Below are positions 1-11,056 of a DNA stretch of 64,000 bases, piece by piece. The stretch is from Toxorhynchites rutilus septentrionalis (Eukaryota > Arthropoda > Insecta > Diptera > Culicidae), in contig NC_073746.1 of NCBI RefSeq assembly GCF_029784135.1, positions 71,030,542 through 71,094,541 of the forward strand, written 5' to 3'. Positions within the stretch are counted from its first letter, which is position 1, and each line of letters starts with the position of its first letter. Position numbers and translations under genes: made by a program. Under the pieces are notes generated by a model that was given only the letters and a program-made list of their open reading frames with translations, did not search any database and had not been told where the DNA came from.

Positions 1-574
1 TGAGTTCAAGAATGAGTTCATAATACGGGGAATTTCGGAGAGATGTTCAAATGTTACGAACGTGGCATGAGAAAAATATTTAATGATGACGATGAGGAAT
101 GTTCTAGTTCTGGCATTCCTGCATCTAATAACGTTCACGTGAGGCTCACTGTTGTGTTATTTGATTGAGAATTAATCGATTATAATGTGATCACTTCCAC
201 AGAAGACAATCGTAGCTCCTTCTGGCAAGTGATTGATTTTATAGATGAAACTGGGACAGTTTATGTGTTCGAATTACGATGACCGTATGAATGTAGCTAT
301 GCTATTTCGAGAAAGAGAGAAAGAAGGAAACGAATGATGAAATTGGGTTGGGGTTTTGCAATGATTTTGTTGACTTTAGTGATGATATCAATCACAAAAT
401 ATTGAAAACTGAATTCAACACATTGTCATAAGCCGTACAGTAACTTCAAGTCTATATAAGTTTGCTTATTAATCATGCTCGGGATCAAGAGAGGAGGGTG
501 CGAGGACACTGCTTCAACAAGCATCAACAACGTCCACAGCTCCCACCTAGGTAGCACTGATGTCGATAAAGGAG
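1..574. other. stretch without a recognised feature
   Basis: Short open frames only, none resembling a known protein. Part of the right end may belong to the degraded RTE-type LINE that becomes recognisable from about 575. Confidence 0.4.
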
Positions 575-2040
575 AATTTCCCGCAAGAGCTTCATACGAT
601 CGCTGTCCAAAACACGACATACAAATCATCATCGGTGATCTGAACGCTCAGGTCGGCCAAGAGGAGTAGTAATTGATAATTGGTAGGTTCAGCTCCCATC
701 CGTGAACCAACCAATACGGCCTATGACTTATCGACTTCGCTGCCTCCAAGAGTAAACAGTAAACAGAATCATGAACTGACCAGGTTTTGACCGATGGTCG
801 GCACTTCTCAGATTACATCGACGTCAGAACATATCGTGGCGCTAACATCAACACAGATTACTACCTAGTGATGGTTCAATTGCGTTCCAAACTGTCAATC
901 GTCAATACCAGCGCTCACCGCGGTACCATCTACGATGACTGCAGGAGCCGAACGTTGCTGCAACATACTCGCACCGTCTCGTAGCTGAGTTCCCGGTGGA
1001 AGACGGACTGAATGCTGCTCCCCTCGGTGAATGCTAAAACAAACCGAAAGCAGCCATTAGCAGCACAGCAGAGACCGTCATCGGGTATGACAACGTGGAC
1101 AACGGAAGGACTGGTTTGATGACGAGTGCCGAGCGCTTCTGAGCGAGAAGGATGCAGAAACGAGTGACTTGACAAAACGTGGAACGATACAGATTGAAGG
1201 GAAGCAGTAAACACATCTCTTCAAGGAATCAAGCGCCAACCGGAAGAGAAAGAGTGTGAGTAGATAGGGTTTCTTTATCGTTATCCAGAATCGCGGATGT
1301 TCCTCAAGAAACTAAACGCACAAAGCCTGTGTGCCGAAATGTGCAGGAACAAAGAAGGCGCGAGGTGATTGAAAGGTGGAGGCAGCACTACGATGAACAC
1401 CTCAACAGTGCGCAGACAGGAGTCCAAGACGGCGTTGAGGAAGACTACATCGATGTAGTGAACAACGACTACGGACAAACCCGATGATGGGTGAAGTTAG
1501 GGAGGTCATTAATCAGCTAAAGAACCACAAAGCAGCTGGTGAGGATGGCTACACAGCGTAGCTGTTCATGTCCGGGAAAACTTAAAGAGTGTATACACCG
1601 AATAAGTCAGGATCTGGGACATAGAACAGTTACCGGAGGAGTGAAAAGAAGGGATCATCTGTCCAATTTTTAAAAATAGTGACAAGCTAGATTGTGAGAA
1701 CTACCGTGCAATCACGATCCGAATGGTGTATATAAAATCCTACCCCAGATTTCCTTTCACCGTTTCACCGTTTCACCATCAATATGAAGCAGATTTGTGG
1801 GAAATTATCAAGTCGGATTCATGCCCGGCTGCTCGACGATGAACCAGATTTCTTACACTGCGGTAGATTCTCTAGAAGTGCTGCGAGTATCAAGTCCCTA
1901 TGTCAAAGCAATACAACACCATTGATCGAAGACAGCTATAGATAATCATGGACGAACACGGTTTTCCCCGAAATCTAACAAGACTGATTCAGACAACGAT
2001 GAACGATGTGCGGATCTCAAGCGATCTATTGAATCTCAAG
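575..2040 (+). pseudogene. degraded RTE-clade non-LTR retrotransposon (endonuclease and RT remnants)
   Basis: Protein fragments in shifting frames read in the order expected of an RTE-type LINE. An endonuclease piece containing YDRCPKHDIQIIIGDLNAQV lies at about 590-650. The DGRHFSDYIDVRTYRGANI region lies at about 795-865. Reverse-transcriptase pieces follow: LKNHKAAGEDGYTA (about 1517-1560), GIICPIF with DKLDCENYRAITI (about 1650-1720), and the DRQ..IIMDEHGFPRNLTRLIQT region (about 1925-2000). Such strings are familiar from RTE/BovB-like elements, which are often annotated as craniofacial development protein 2-like. There are many stops and frameshifts and no intact ORF, so this is an old dead copy. 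Neither element end could be defined. The clade call is recognition of motifs, not a search result. Confidence 0.75.
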
Positions 2041-2271
2041 CGATCAAATGAAAAACCGAAATAACTATTTTTATTGGTACCCTAAGTTATACTTTTCGTT
2101 TCGTATTTCGAAAAAAGTCCCAGAGTTCCGATTTTTCACAAAAATTTTTTTTCGAGATGACACTAGATCTTGACGTTTCATGCCATTTTAAGGCATCTGG
2201 CATCAATTTTTTTTTCGAAACTTCCGATTTCCTTTACTCCTCCCTTGGGTTATTTTTCGATTTTCAAAAAA

Positions 2272-2412
2272 CTCAAACTTTGAGCGCTTTGCGCCATTCT
2301 ACCTTAAGTCCGATTGAGCTGAAAATTGGCATAGGGTGTTTTTACGAGGTGGTGAACATTTTGTGTAGGGTAACTTTTTGAAATTTTAGGGTCGATTTTT
2401 TCCCATACATTC
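2272..2412 (+). repeat. dispersed repeat, inverted partner at 37362-37502
   Basis: This stretch matches the reverse complement of 37362-37502 with roughly 80% identity by eye. Shared blocks include CTTAAGTCCGATTGAGCT and AAATTTTAGGGTCGATTTTT. No coding content is evident and the family is not identified. Confidence 0.7.
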
Positions 2413-2515
2413 ATTGGCACCCTAGTGAACATGTTCTGAGAACAGCACAGTGCTCGCAGTTCGAGAATCCAAAGCGCCAAAGATTCTGGGACGAAAGACA
2501 AGGTTATGTGTTTGG

Positions 2516-2985
2516 TAGGATCAGAAGGGTGTGATCTAGCTATTCAAACCTGACGAAGCCGTTAATATTGAACGCTGCCGACAACAAATGATAAATTTTC
2601 ATTGTGCTTTGGATGTAAAACGACCAGAAAACCAAAAAAAGGCAAAGCGAAGTGATTTTGATGCATGATAATGCTCCACTAAACAATGTTAAATTGGTCA
2701 AGGAAGTGATTGAGTCATTTGGTTGGAAAGCTCTTTCACATGCGACTTACTCACCAGATTTGACTCCTTCCGATTACGGCTGATTTGCCTGGATGGGATA
2801 CGCAGTTGCTGAGCAACGCATTAATTCTTATGAAAATGTAGGAAAACAACATGATGAATAGTTTGCTTCTAAAGAGTAATATGTTTTTTTGGCGCCAGAT
2901 TTGCAAATTTCCAGAGAGATGGGAAAAAATATAGCTGTCGATGGAAAACACTTTGAATGAAACAATGAACGTGTGTTTCTTTAAA
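2516..2985 (+). pseudogene. mariner transposase C-terminal relic
   Basis: The translated fragments run in mariner order, with frame changes and stops. The order is FKPDEAVN, QQMINFHCAL, then the second catalytic aspartate in MHDNAP (about 2665), then YSPDLTPSDYG with the third catalytic aspartate (about 2750-2780). The tail follows with EQRINSYENVGK, FASKE and DGKHFE. The spacing between the two aspartates fits the DD34D class of mariner. The N-terminal DNA-binding half and both terminal inverted repeats were not found, so this is a truncated dead copy. The plus-strand ORF at 2941-3321 starts in this tail and is not a separate gene. Confidence 0.75.
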
Positions 2986-2989
2986 AAAA

Positions 2990-3800
2990 ACAGATCTCAT
3001 ACTTGTACACCGGATATACAGGTTGACAACCATTTAGAAAACATTGGAGGGGAAGCTTCGCCTCAACTGCTTCATAGGACAGATCATAGCTCTTCTCATG
3101 AAGTGGTCTCTTCAGAATGGGGTACCAAAAATGGTTGGATTTATTTTTTTTCACTGACACTTCAAATGGTACGTTATTTCAAAGTTATTTTGATAAAATA
3201 TAAAGCAGTCATAAGCTGGTTCTTCAGTTTTAATTCTACTTGGGATCGTGTCCGGTTTGCTGACCCTTCATTGATTCTCCCATGCCACAGAATAAGTGAA
3301 AAAATGAAACAAACTTTATAAAAATCTGCACTGATCGATCCGCATGGAAGCCGAGCATCTACTGAATTCGGCGATCTTCCGAAGCAACAAAGAGGTTATC
3401 TATACCCCAGCTAAGCGTTCGGGTACAACAAGACACAATGAATACCTGTGATTGGGGTACGTTTTTTACGTTTTACGATATTTCATCAAAATGTGACACT
3501 TTTCTAATTGACACACTCTCAGAAAGGCGATACTCGATAATACTTTCCTAGAGAGGACAAACGTCTATTCACTTCTGAAGAATGTTTAGCCATGTAGAAA
3601 CACATTTCAGATGCTATTTGGCATTGGTTCATAACAATGTTTCTGGAACCTGCATTTATCAGGGTACACCAGAGATTAAAGAACATAGCTTTTCCGCATC
3701 AAAGAATATGCAACAACTTGGTCGAAGACAGTTTTTTTTAGAGAATAACTGTCGAGCTCTAAATGCTAATTTCCACTTAAATGCACCTCCTGTGCAATGT
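2990..3800. other. non-coding stretch, nothing recognised
   Basis: An 80-codon open frame at 3582-3824 has no recognisable domain, signal peptide or neighbour supporting it. I see no other structure. Confidence 0.35.
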
Positions 3801-4000
3801 AATGGGGACGAAACTCCCATCTAACAAAAATAAAAAACCGAGTTGGCCCCAAGCCGCCGAAAAACGCGACCTGAGTCGGCCGCCAACCCGCCGTCGGAAG
3901 CGGCGGTCTTTCGCAAGCAAACCTGTGTTCCACTGATTGCCCGGGTAGTTTGAAGCATAGGATACGATCCTTCGGTAAGGTCCAACCAAGATTTAGCGTG
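3800..4000. repeat. dispersed GC-richer repeat, second copy at 38415-38545
   Basis: The two stretches share an opening GTAATGGGG/AGCGAA..CCCATCTAAC, a middle block AAGCGGCG, then TCGCAAGCAAACCTGTGTTC, then an AGTTTGAA.CATAGGA.ACGATCCT block, in the same order and orientation. The first copy carries about 30 extra bases. It is a repeat family of unknown type; minus-strand ORFs here are by-products. Confidence 0.6.
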
Positions 4001-4039
4001 TGTCGGACGCCATACGTTTGCTCGGTTAATTTTTATTTC

Positions 4040-5700
4040 GAAAAATAACATTCATTGCAATTCAAAACTATTGTATCGTGATCTGGGAAAAAATCCACAC
4101 ATATTTGGTTTGGTTTGGACATTTAGTTATTTTTGGAATTTGTGGCATTCATAACCATAAGTTTTTCTCTGCGCCAGAATATTTCGAGTAGGTTTTTGTA
4201 GGTAGGTCACTGCAAGCGATGAAGATCAATTTGGCTTTCGTGATAATCATCTGAAATAACTGACAGTAAGGAAAGTGCCTGAATGCAGGCTTTACGAAAT
4301 TCATTCATGCTGTTTTCGTTCAATATACTAGGTAACGTTCACGCGTCTCGCAACTCTTGTGTTATACTCATTATGATAGGTATGATGTTGAGTTCCAACA
4401 GAAGAGAATTCATCCGACACTGGGGAAAAGTTAATTTCTCCATTCGTGAATAAATTAAAAAAATAAGAAAAAATAGGTTAATAAATAGATGGGCCAAATT
4501 TAGGTAACAACCAAATTTTTAAGATAATAAGATAAAAAGACTGTAGGAAGATCATTGAATGTGGCTCGTTTACGCCTTTCACGCCTAGCCTTTCTGATTG
4601 AACGCTCAATCCAACGATGGAATTGTTGTGTGTACCTTCATAATAGGATTCCGTTTTTGTGTGTGCATGCATTTACATATTTACACAATGCAAGCATGCT
4701 ACAACTATATTGAACACATTCATTCAAGAGTCCAACAAGATTCTTGTCTATGCAGCAGTGTGCATTATCCGTGCGATTAGTTCCAGCAATCAAACCATCT
4801 TTGAACGAATAAATGCCGAGAAAACCAATTCCTTGTGACAAAAGACCGACCCCAAGAACAGGACACCATGGCATGGTCCCAGAAACGCCCAGCGGAGAAG
4901 TACAATGTCGTTCTCCTTCGCGCCCAGGAACGAACGAACAATCTCGGGAAATGGCCGTAATAATAGTAAAAGCAAATACAGAACGTGAGATCATACCACT
5001 TTCTGTTGTTTATGTTCGAATACCTCCCCCTCTCTTGCTGCAGCTAGAAGCACCGAGTGCTCTTCTCTTACCCCGCATTACGCAGCGTTTTCGTGGGTCG
5101 TTGTCATGCTGCACACTTTTTCTAATGCCGGCTTCTACCTTCTCTTCACATTCTCATTTCAGGTGTTTAGTCAGTCACGCACACTTACACACACATACCA
5201 ACCTCTGAGGCGAGAACAACGAAGGCAAACCTCACGCGGTTGGCTGTTGGACAGAGTTCTTCCCGGGCGGCAAACACCAACGCACGCACACACACATACG
5301 GTGCATAATAATGAGCCAAACAGAAAGAAAATAATGTTTTTTTCTCAGTGATTCCTTAACAGTTTATCAACTCGCTTCAATCGCGTAATTACGTCTGTTT
5401 TTGTTGTTGATGGTTGTATTTTTTTTGTGTTTACCTGTCCCAGTGAATGAATTGCATGATAAGTGCGGATCAAGTGCGGTGTGTGTATCGAACCAAGCTC
5501 GAATCGATCTAACAACTGTGAAGAGCAAAGAGCAACAGTTCAATCCGATTTCCAAAATCCGTCGACCGATGAGTGTGTACAACGTTACTACTAGTGGTGA
5601 ACCCTTCGTTCTTCGGTTTTTGTTTTGTTCGCGCGGAAGCGAGTAGATGAGTTTCATGAAGTTGTGTTATCGTTCGTTTACCGCTAGTTGTCAGAGTTAA
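4040..5700. other. region upstream of the ZAD exon
   Basis: No recognisable coding sequence. The last few hundred bases (about 5340-5819) would be the promoter and 5' untranslated region of the gene starting at 5820. They contain T-rich, C-rich and A-rich homopolymer runs, but I could not place a start site with confidence. Confidence 0.35.
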
Positions 5701-5819
5701 GTGCTACCCATCAACCCTTTTTTTTTCGTCGAAAGAAGGGTTGACATTGTGATTCGTGAAGAAAGTGCCCCCCCCCAAAGCTTTCGAGGTCCCGAAACGG
5801 CCGAAGAATACAGAAAAAA

Positions 5820-6377
5820 ATGAATCGTTCTACTATGTATAATGTACCGCCCAAGTTCTACAAATTGTGCCGCCTGTGCTTAACCGATATCAGTGACTGT
5901 GAGCTGCACGAATCCACTGTGAATTTCAGCAGCAGTCCGCAGGATAAAACCTCCCACAAGCGCCAGCAAAATGGCTCTAGTGGACGAGGCGGGGACGGAG
6001 GAAGAGTAGTCATAGTGCCTACCGAAGTGGTGCTGGAGCAGGGCTCCTCAGCCAATAGTGATGCTGGAGGCGGTGGTGGTGGTACTGAAGGTGGCGGTGG
6101 GGATCATTCCGATGACGTTTTGAATAACCATCAGCACACGTTCCGCCAAGGTGCCACCGGAGGCGGCGGAAGTGCGGCCAGTAGCAGCAGCACTGGCAGC
6201 AGTAGTGGCTCCAGTTCTAGCTCGAGCTCGAGCTCCAGCAACAGCAGCAGCATTAGCGACGACGATGAAGTCACCGCCGATGATGATTATGACAATGACG
6301 AGGACGATTTCTTCGACGGAGCTGACGAGTCCAGTGTGGATTTGGCCAAACGAATACGGACGTGTCTAGCGATCAAG
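5820..6377 (+). CDS. first coding exon of a ZAD (zinc-finger-associated domain) protein
   Basis: Partial gene: 186 codons from an ATG after an A-run to a consensus splice donor (AAG|GTAAGT), leaving phase 0. Residues 14-31 contain CRLCL with Cys17 and Cys20, the first zinc ligands of a ZAD, which is an insect dimerisation domain found at the N terminus of many C2H2 transcription factors. Residues 174-186 (LAKRIRTCLAIK) look like the ZAD helix that precedes the second Cys pair, which should lie in the next exon. Between them sits an unusually long low-complexity insert: Gly-rich at 83-94, Ser-rich at 119-145 and strongly acidic at 147-172. The frame stays open to 6572 but beyond the donor it reads as intron. 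The expected product is a nuclear DNA-binding regulator. No C2H2 fingers are visible in the window, and I do not recognise the orthologue. Confidence 0.8.
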
Positions 6378-6383
6378 GTAAGT
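6378..6383 (+). other. splice donor of the ZAD exon
   Basis: GTAAGT directly follows the codon AAG, a full match to the metazoan 5' splice-site consensus. It explains why ZAD similarity stops here although the frame continues open. Confidence 0.75.
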
Positions 6384-7550
6384 GCGGAGGGTGGGAAATT
6401 TGTTATCGATAGTGATTATTTTGTTATCGACGGAAGGAACACGATTCTCGTATATCCGTGGGATAATCAAAAGGTTCGCAGATTAATCGAATCAGAATCA
6501 GTTCAGAAGCGCCACAAAAGTAGCATTCATTCAGCACAAATTCAGTTGGGAAATTCGATTGGCCATTACTGATCATCAAATTTGAAAGAACAGGGGTGAC
6601 ATTGCGCATTTCGAAACGAGTGATTTTTGTTCGTTTCGACCATTTTGATTTAGCTTTGTTTACGAACCCAAAAATTTTACATTTCGCTACGAGACAAATT
6701 TTGCTCTAAATCTAGTACACTGAAAGTATTAACATGAAAAAGATACATAATACTAAAACCAACGATTTGAGCTCGAATTTTCTCGCCTCCGAAATCGTAG
6801 CCTTGAGATAATCTGTAACTAGTAACTGCTTTCCCTCCTTCAACTAAAATCCCCTCAAGATTCTCCATTAAGTCCAAGTCTGAGGAACAAGCTAGGCAGT
6901 CCTGCAACTCTATTTCCGGGTTCCTTATCTACGGTTGGTTAACTTATTTGTATGAATATTTTCATTGTTTTTCTATAAAGTAAATTGGTTCCAACGCTTT
7001 TATCCGCTCGCGGATAATAGAGGTTCTACTGTATACTTAAATAATCGACATTGCGAAGGTTCAATGAGCGGTTTGATCATTTCATGATCATGATCATTAC
7101 AGAGGGAACCTTCAGCGCTGTATTTCAGCGTTTGATCCGTTCGGAGATTTTCTAGAATTGGATTTTTCCGTTTCCGTTTTCCGTATAACCGTGAGCGCTT
7201 CCAACGATTTCTGCTTCATTGCTTACACACTATGAACATGGATTTCTTGAAACGATTTTTTGGGTACATCGAAAAGAAAGGTGCCAGTGATCGGGTGAAT
7301 AGAGCAGATGTAAATTTCGACGTAGAATTACGTCTTTCAGGAAGGGTGCCTAATCAGAAAATAGGTCACGGTTTTATGAAATAAAGTTAACGTTAATAAT
7401 TATTTTCACTGTGAACGAATTCTCAAATACCAATCGAATCGGAAATTCTCTAAGATTTGTTTGATATGCCATACATTATAATTCGCTAATCTCTAATCGC
7501 TTTAAATGAATGAAAACTGGAAGAACTTCCTTTTTTCCCATACATTTGTT
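6384..7550. other. presumed intron sequence, no gene
   Basis: Nothing coding is recognised. At 7009-7032 a segment whose reverse complement begins CAGTAGAACCTCTATTATCC resembles one end of a pogo/Tigger-type element. No partner end was seen. Confidence 0.4.
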
Positions 7551-7554
7551 CTGC

Positions 7555-7960
7555 CCGTATTTCGAATGCTTATATCTCGAATATTTCTTAACAGATCGGA
7601 AAGATGTTTGCATCAATTGATAGGAAATATTTCTAGGCGTCTACCACAATAAATAAAATGTTATTTTTCATCAAACAATGAACAATTGAATAACTGTAAA
7701 ATGTCAAGCGTTATCTAAACGCCCTAACTGCCAAGTTTTGATTGGCCCGATTTACTGTTTCCCCAACACAGATTTCTAAATCGATGTACCTGTGGAAATG
7801 CGCTCTGCAAATATACATACAAGTCGGAAGTATTTTCGCTCTCACCGAGCTGTTTTTTCCCCAACATGGACTTCAAAATCAATGTGCCTGGGGGAATCCG
7901 CTTTGCAAAATACATGCAAGTGGGGGGTGTTTTTGGTGTTGAGTACAGACCGGAATATGT
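7555..7960 (+). repeat. dispersed repeat copy A
   Basis: Shares long blocks with 8399-8640, for example AGATCGGAAAGATGTTT, AATTGATAGGAAATATTTCTA and GTTATCTAAACGCCCTAACT. It also matches the minus strand of about 27130-27680. No transposase is seen in it, so it is probably a non-autonomous element or a fragment of one. Confidence 0.65.
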
Positions 7961-8309
7961 TTCCCTAAAACTTTCTTTCAAACTGAGAAGCCTGGGATAA
8001 TCGTTATTTCAGATACTAGAGGTCAATGAACTTTCGCCCATCGAGAACTACGTAAACATGTGCAATACATTTCAGAGGGAAATGTAAAATACAGTAATAT
8101 GTAAATTTTTCCGTTCACATATTTTGGTAGTCCTAGGCATCATATCAAACGTAAAAGGACGTTCATCAAATTTATTTGTAACGAAGAACATTACAAAAAT
8201 TTCGTTGCATTCTAAAATAATATTCGAAGTGGTAAACAAGTAGATTGCATAATATAATTGCGTAGTTCTACGTTGAAAATATGTGGTCGTGTCCTAGATA
8301 CAACCCCTT

Positions 8310-8640
8310 ACTATTTTTTTATGTAGGACTACGTCTAACCGAAATATATGGGGGGTAAAATGAAAACCTAAACACTGAACATGCAGGAAAAAATGAAAGA
8401 TCTCGAATGCTTATCACTCGAACATTTCTTAATAGATCGGAAAGATGTTTACATCAATTGATAGGAAATATTTCTACGCATCTATCACAATGAATAAAAT
8501 GTATTTTTTCATGAGATGAACAATTGAACAACTGTGAAATGTCAAGCGTTATCTAAACGCCCTAACTGCCACGTTTTGATTGGTCCGATTTACGGTTTCC
8601 CCCACACTTCACTTCAAAAACAATGTACCTGGGGGAATAA
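8310..8640 (+). repeat. dispersed repeat copy B
   Basis: Same family as 7555-7960. This copy also includes an outer end GGACTACGTCTAACC. That block recurs in opposite orientation at about 27710-27730, where the repeat ends inside a mariner gene. The recurrence suggests it is close to a true end of the repeat. Confidence 0.65.
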
Positions 8641-8994
8641 TATTAGTTCAAATTCTTTACTTACACAGCAAATGAGCAGAAATGACCATCGGGTTCAAAA
8701 CTTTCATCTGAACCCGCCATCATTCAAGCACTTTTCTGCATTCCAAGTACGACAGGGCAAACGCAGTCAGCTATGTATGAAGCGATCACTACTACTAATG
8801 CGCCGCCTTACGTGAAACTGACATTTGAGTTTCAAAGTTTTCTGTTGAACGTTTCCTTTATGAGATGATGAGGATGTTAAGAAATAAAATTGTTCAAATC
8901 TATCATCACAATACTGGTGTTTTAATGTTGCAAATGTTGATTGAACAGGTAGCTCACCTGGTCACGCTCCGCCTCTGCAAATGGTATGTTGGTA

Positions 8995-9395
8995 CAGGGA
9001 AACTTCGATATAACGTACCCTCGATATAACGTACACATTTCCAAAGTGTGAAGGAAATTTTTATTCAATACTTTTTTTCTGATAGAACAATGAATTATCC
9101 ATATTGTGATGCTAAAACAAGTTTTGTGCCTTCAATCAATTTCGAAATACAGCTGGTTTTGTGATTCCGGATTCTAAATGAATCAAGCTTCAATCAACAG
9201 TACGAAGGGAAACATCATGAGAAAGGCTGGCTTCGTCTTCTGATTGAAGTTATTCATTAACTTTACTAAAACAACAACACAATAATGTATTATAGACTAC
9301 GTTTGTGAGTACTTTATTATGCTTCGATATAACGTACAATTCGATACAACGCACAATTTTGAAAGTGAAATGTACGTTATATCGAAGTTTACCTG
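8995..9395. mobile_element. pogo-like MITE, 401 bp, TA target duplication
   Basis: The left end reads CAGGGAAACTTCGATATAAC. The reverse complement of the right end reads CAGGTAAACTTCGATATAAC, so there is one mismatch in the first 20 bases. The complementary stretch continues into ACGTAC. The element is bounded by TA on both sides (8993-8994 and 9396-9397). There is no transposase, and further GATATAACGTACA motifs occur inside near each end. The terminal CAG(G/T) and TA duplication are typical of pogo/Tigger-derived MITEs. Confidence 0.8.
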
Positions 9396-9399
9396 TAGT

Positions 9400-10650
9400 C
9401 ACAGCTATCAATTTAATCGTCTGTCTGAAATCTCAATTAACAATTCGAAACTCATTGATGTTTTCTTCAGCTCTTGATAGCCCCACTACTACTTTATTAC
9501 CGGTAGAGTATAGTCACCATAACAGTTCTGTAAATTATCTGCAACATAAAAATTATTTGCACGTCGAACTTGAAGATCTATCTCGAGGATGCCGAAAACC
9601 TCTCAATTTGTTGATTCAAATTCGGCGGAAGCTCGAGTGTGTGACTGTCTGTCTTTTTGCGGGTTTGTGAAAAAATTTAAAATTAGTATAAAAGAATAAC
9701 AACAGCTAAGGAACCTTCCAAAAATGGAGACAAGGCTGAATCAGATTCAATTTTAATTGAACGCGTCTTGTCCGAATATGATACTTGGGTTTATGAGTAC
9801 GGTGCGTACACCATACATTATGCGAGTGAATAGCGATTGTCATAGTTATGAAAAACAATGATTTTTATGCCCACCAATTATTTGATTTGTGAATGTGTGC
9901 TTCTCACAGATGTGTCTCATTACGGCCAAATTTCTAATAATAGTCTTATTTTCGTGCAATATCGTCGTGATACACAGTGAGCATTGCACTTCATAAATGG
10001 CGGAATTTTTCTATTGCAGCGCATACTCAAACTAGTCACAGGGGGTAAAAGTAAGAGAGATATAAAACTTGCGTTAACACAGTTTGAAGTGTAATCAGCG
10101 TAGAAATTTTCTGGCTTCGAAATGATGGCTCTAGCCCCGCCCATTGCTGCGATGGTCAAAAACGTTTGCTACTTTCTGGATGGCCTTCTTATGTAGGTGT
10201 TCGAGAATCTCTCAAATCAGCTAGCATTGATCAGAAACCAATACTTCAATTATAAAATGTATGAAGTTCAAAGCACTCTCATCAGAATATTGTACTGTAT
10301 GGACACGAGATTCAGACTGAATTGGCGGATTGCAACCAATTTGACTCCCGGTACCGAGTCGTTGACGGCGTCAATGCTGACCATTTTTATACACGAGTAA
10401 TACTACGTTGAGAAACCGAAATTGGTTTGAACAAGATCAACAAGAGAACAAGAGTAATACTACATTGAGAAACCGAGGTTGGGTAGACTTTACACTTCGT
10501 AGTTAATCTCCGGAGTGTTTTATTATGTGGTCATAATTTTGATGGTCACATTGAATAAATTTTAAATACAAACATCAAAGTGCAGAAACAAAGTTTTTGA
10601 ATGAAATCGTATTTCCGTATGCATACATAAAAGCACAAGATGATGCACAT
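9400..10650. other. non-coding stretch between MITE and LTR element
   Basis: No recognised gene. A short direct repeat (GAGTAATACTAC.TTGAGAAACCGA) occurs at about 10395-10420 and 10452-10477. Confidence 0.4.
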
Positions 10651-10651
10651 T

Positions 10652-10656
10652 ATTTC
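10652..10656. other. target-site duplication (left) of the LTR retrotransposon
   Basis: ATTTC immediately before the left LTR, repeated at 15706-15710 immediately after the right LTR. A 5-bp duplication is normal for Ty3/gypsy integrases. Confidence 0.9.
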
Positions 10657-10948
10657 TGTTGCGACAACTGGAATTGAACACTGGAAACACGGGCAGTGTG
10701 CAAGTGTTCCATTGTTTTCTCGCTGTGCTCTTCGTGTGACAGCTCTCGACTATCACAACGATTGACGTCATCAACAGCATCATCCGGAACCGCCATCTTA
10801 AAAAAGTGTTTCATTGTCGTTTTGTAGAACACACGTTTTTGTATTGTCTATCTAATAAATGTAGTTTTATATATTCGTTTACGTCCGCGTTTTATATTGT
10901 TCGAATGACTACCACGTCACGGCCAGCCTCACGCAACGCGGCGTAACA
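10657..10948 (+). repeat. 5' LTR
   Basis: Begins TGTTGCGACAAC and ends GGCGTAACA. By eye it is the same as 15414-15705 along the whole 292 bp. It contains an AATAAA-type signal (CTAATAAATG) about 95 bases from its 3' end. Confidence 0.95.
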
Positions 10949-10949
10949 G

Positions 10950-10968
10950 TGGCGACTCGGGTTCGCGG
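10950..10968 (+). other. tRNA primer-binding site
   Basis: TGGCGACTCGGGTTCGCGG starts one base after the 5' LTR. It begins with TGG, complementary to a tRNA CCA end. I could not name the tRNA. Confidence 0.6.
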
Positions 10969-11056
10969 TTTTCGAGTTGGACGTTTTTTTTTTCTCGTAA
11001 AGTGATACCGGACCAACAAAATCGCGCCTCCCACGCGCAAGAAAAGGAAGCTGCCC

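Noticed and set aside
3582..3824. 80-codon ORF as a hypothetical protein
   Set aside because: Its 3' end lies in a dispersed repeat and nothing supports expression.
6378..6572. Extension of the ZAD ORF beyond 6377
   Set aside because: A perfect splice donor lies at the domain's expected intron position and the following residues lose all ZAD resemblance.
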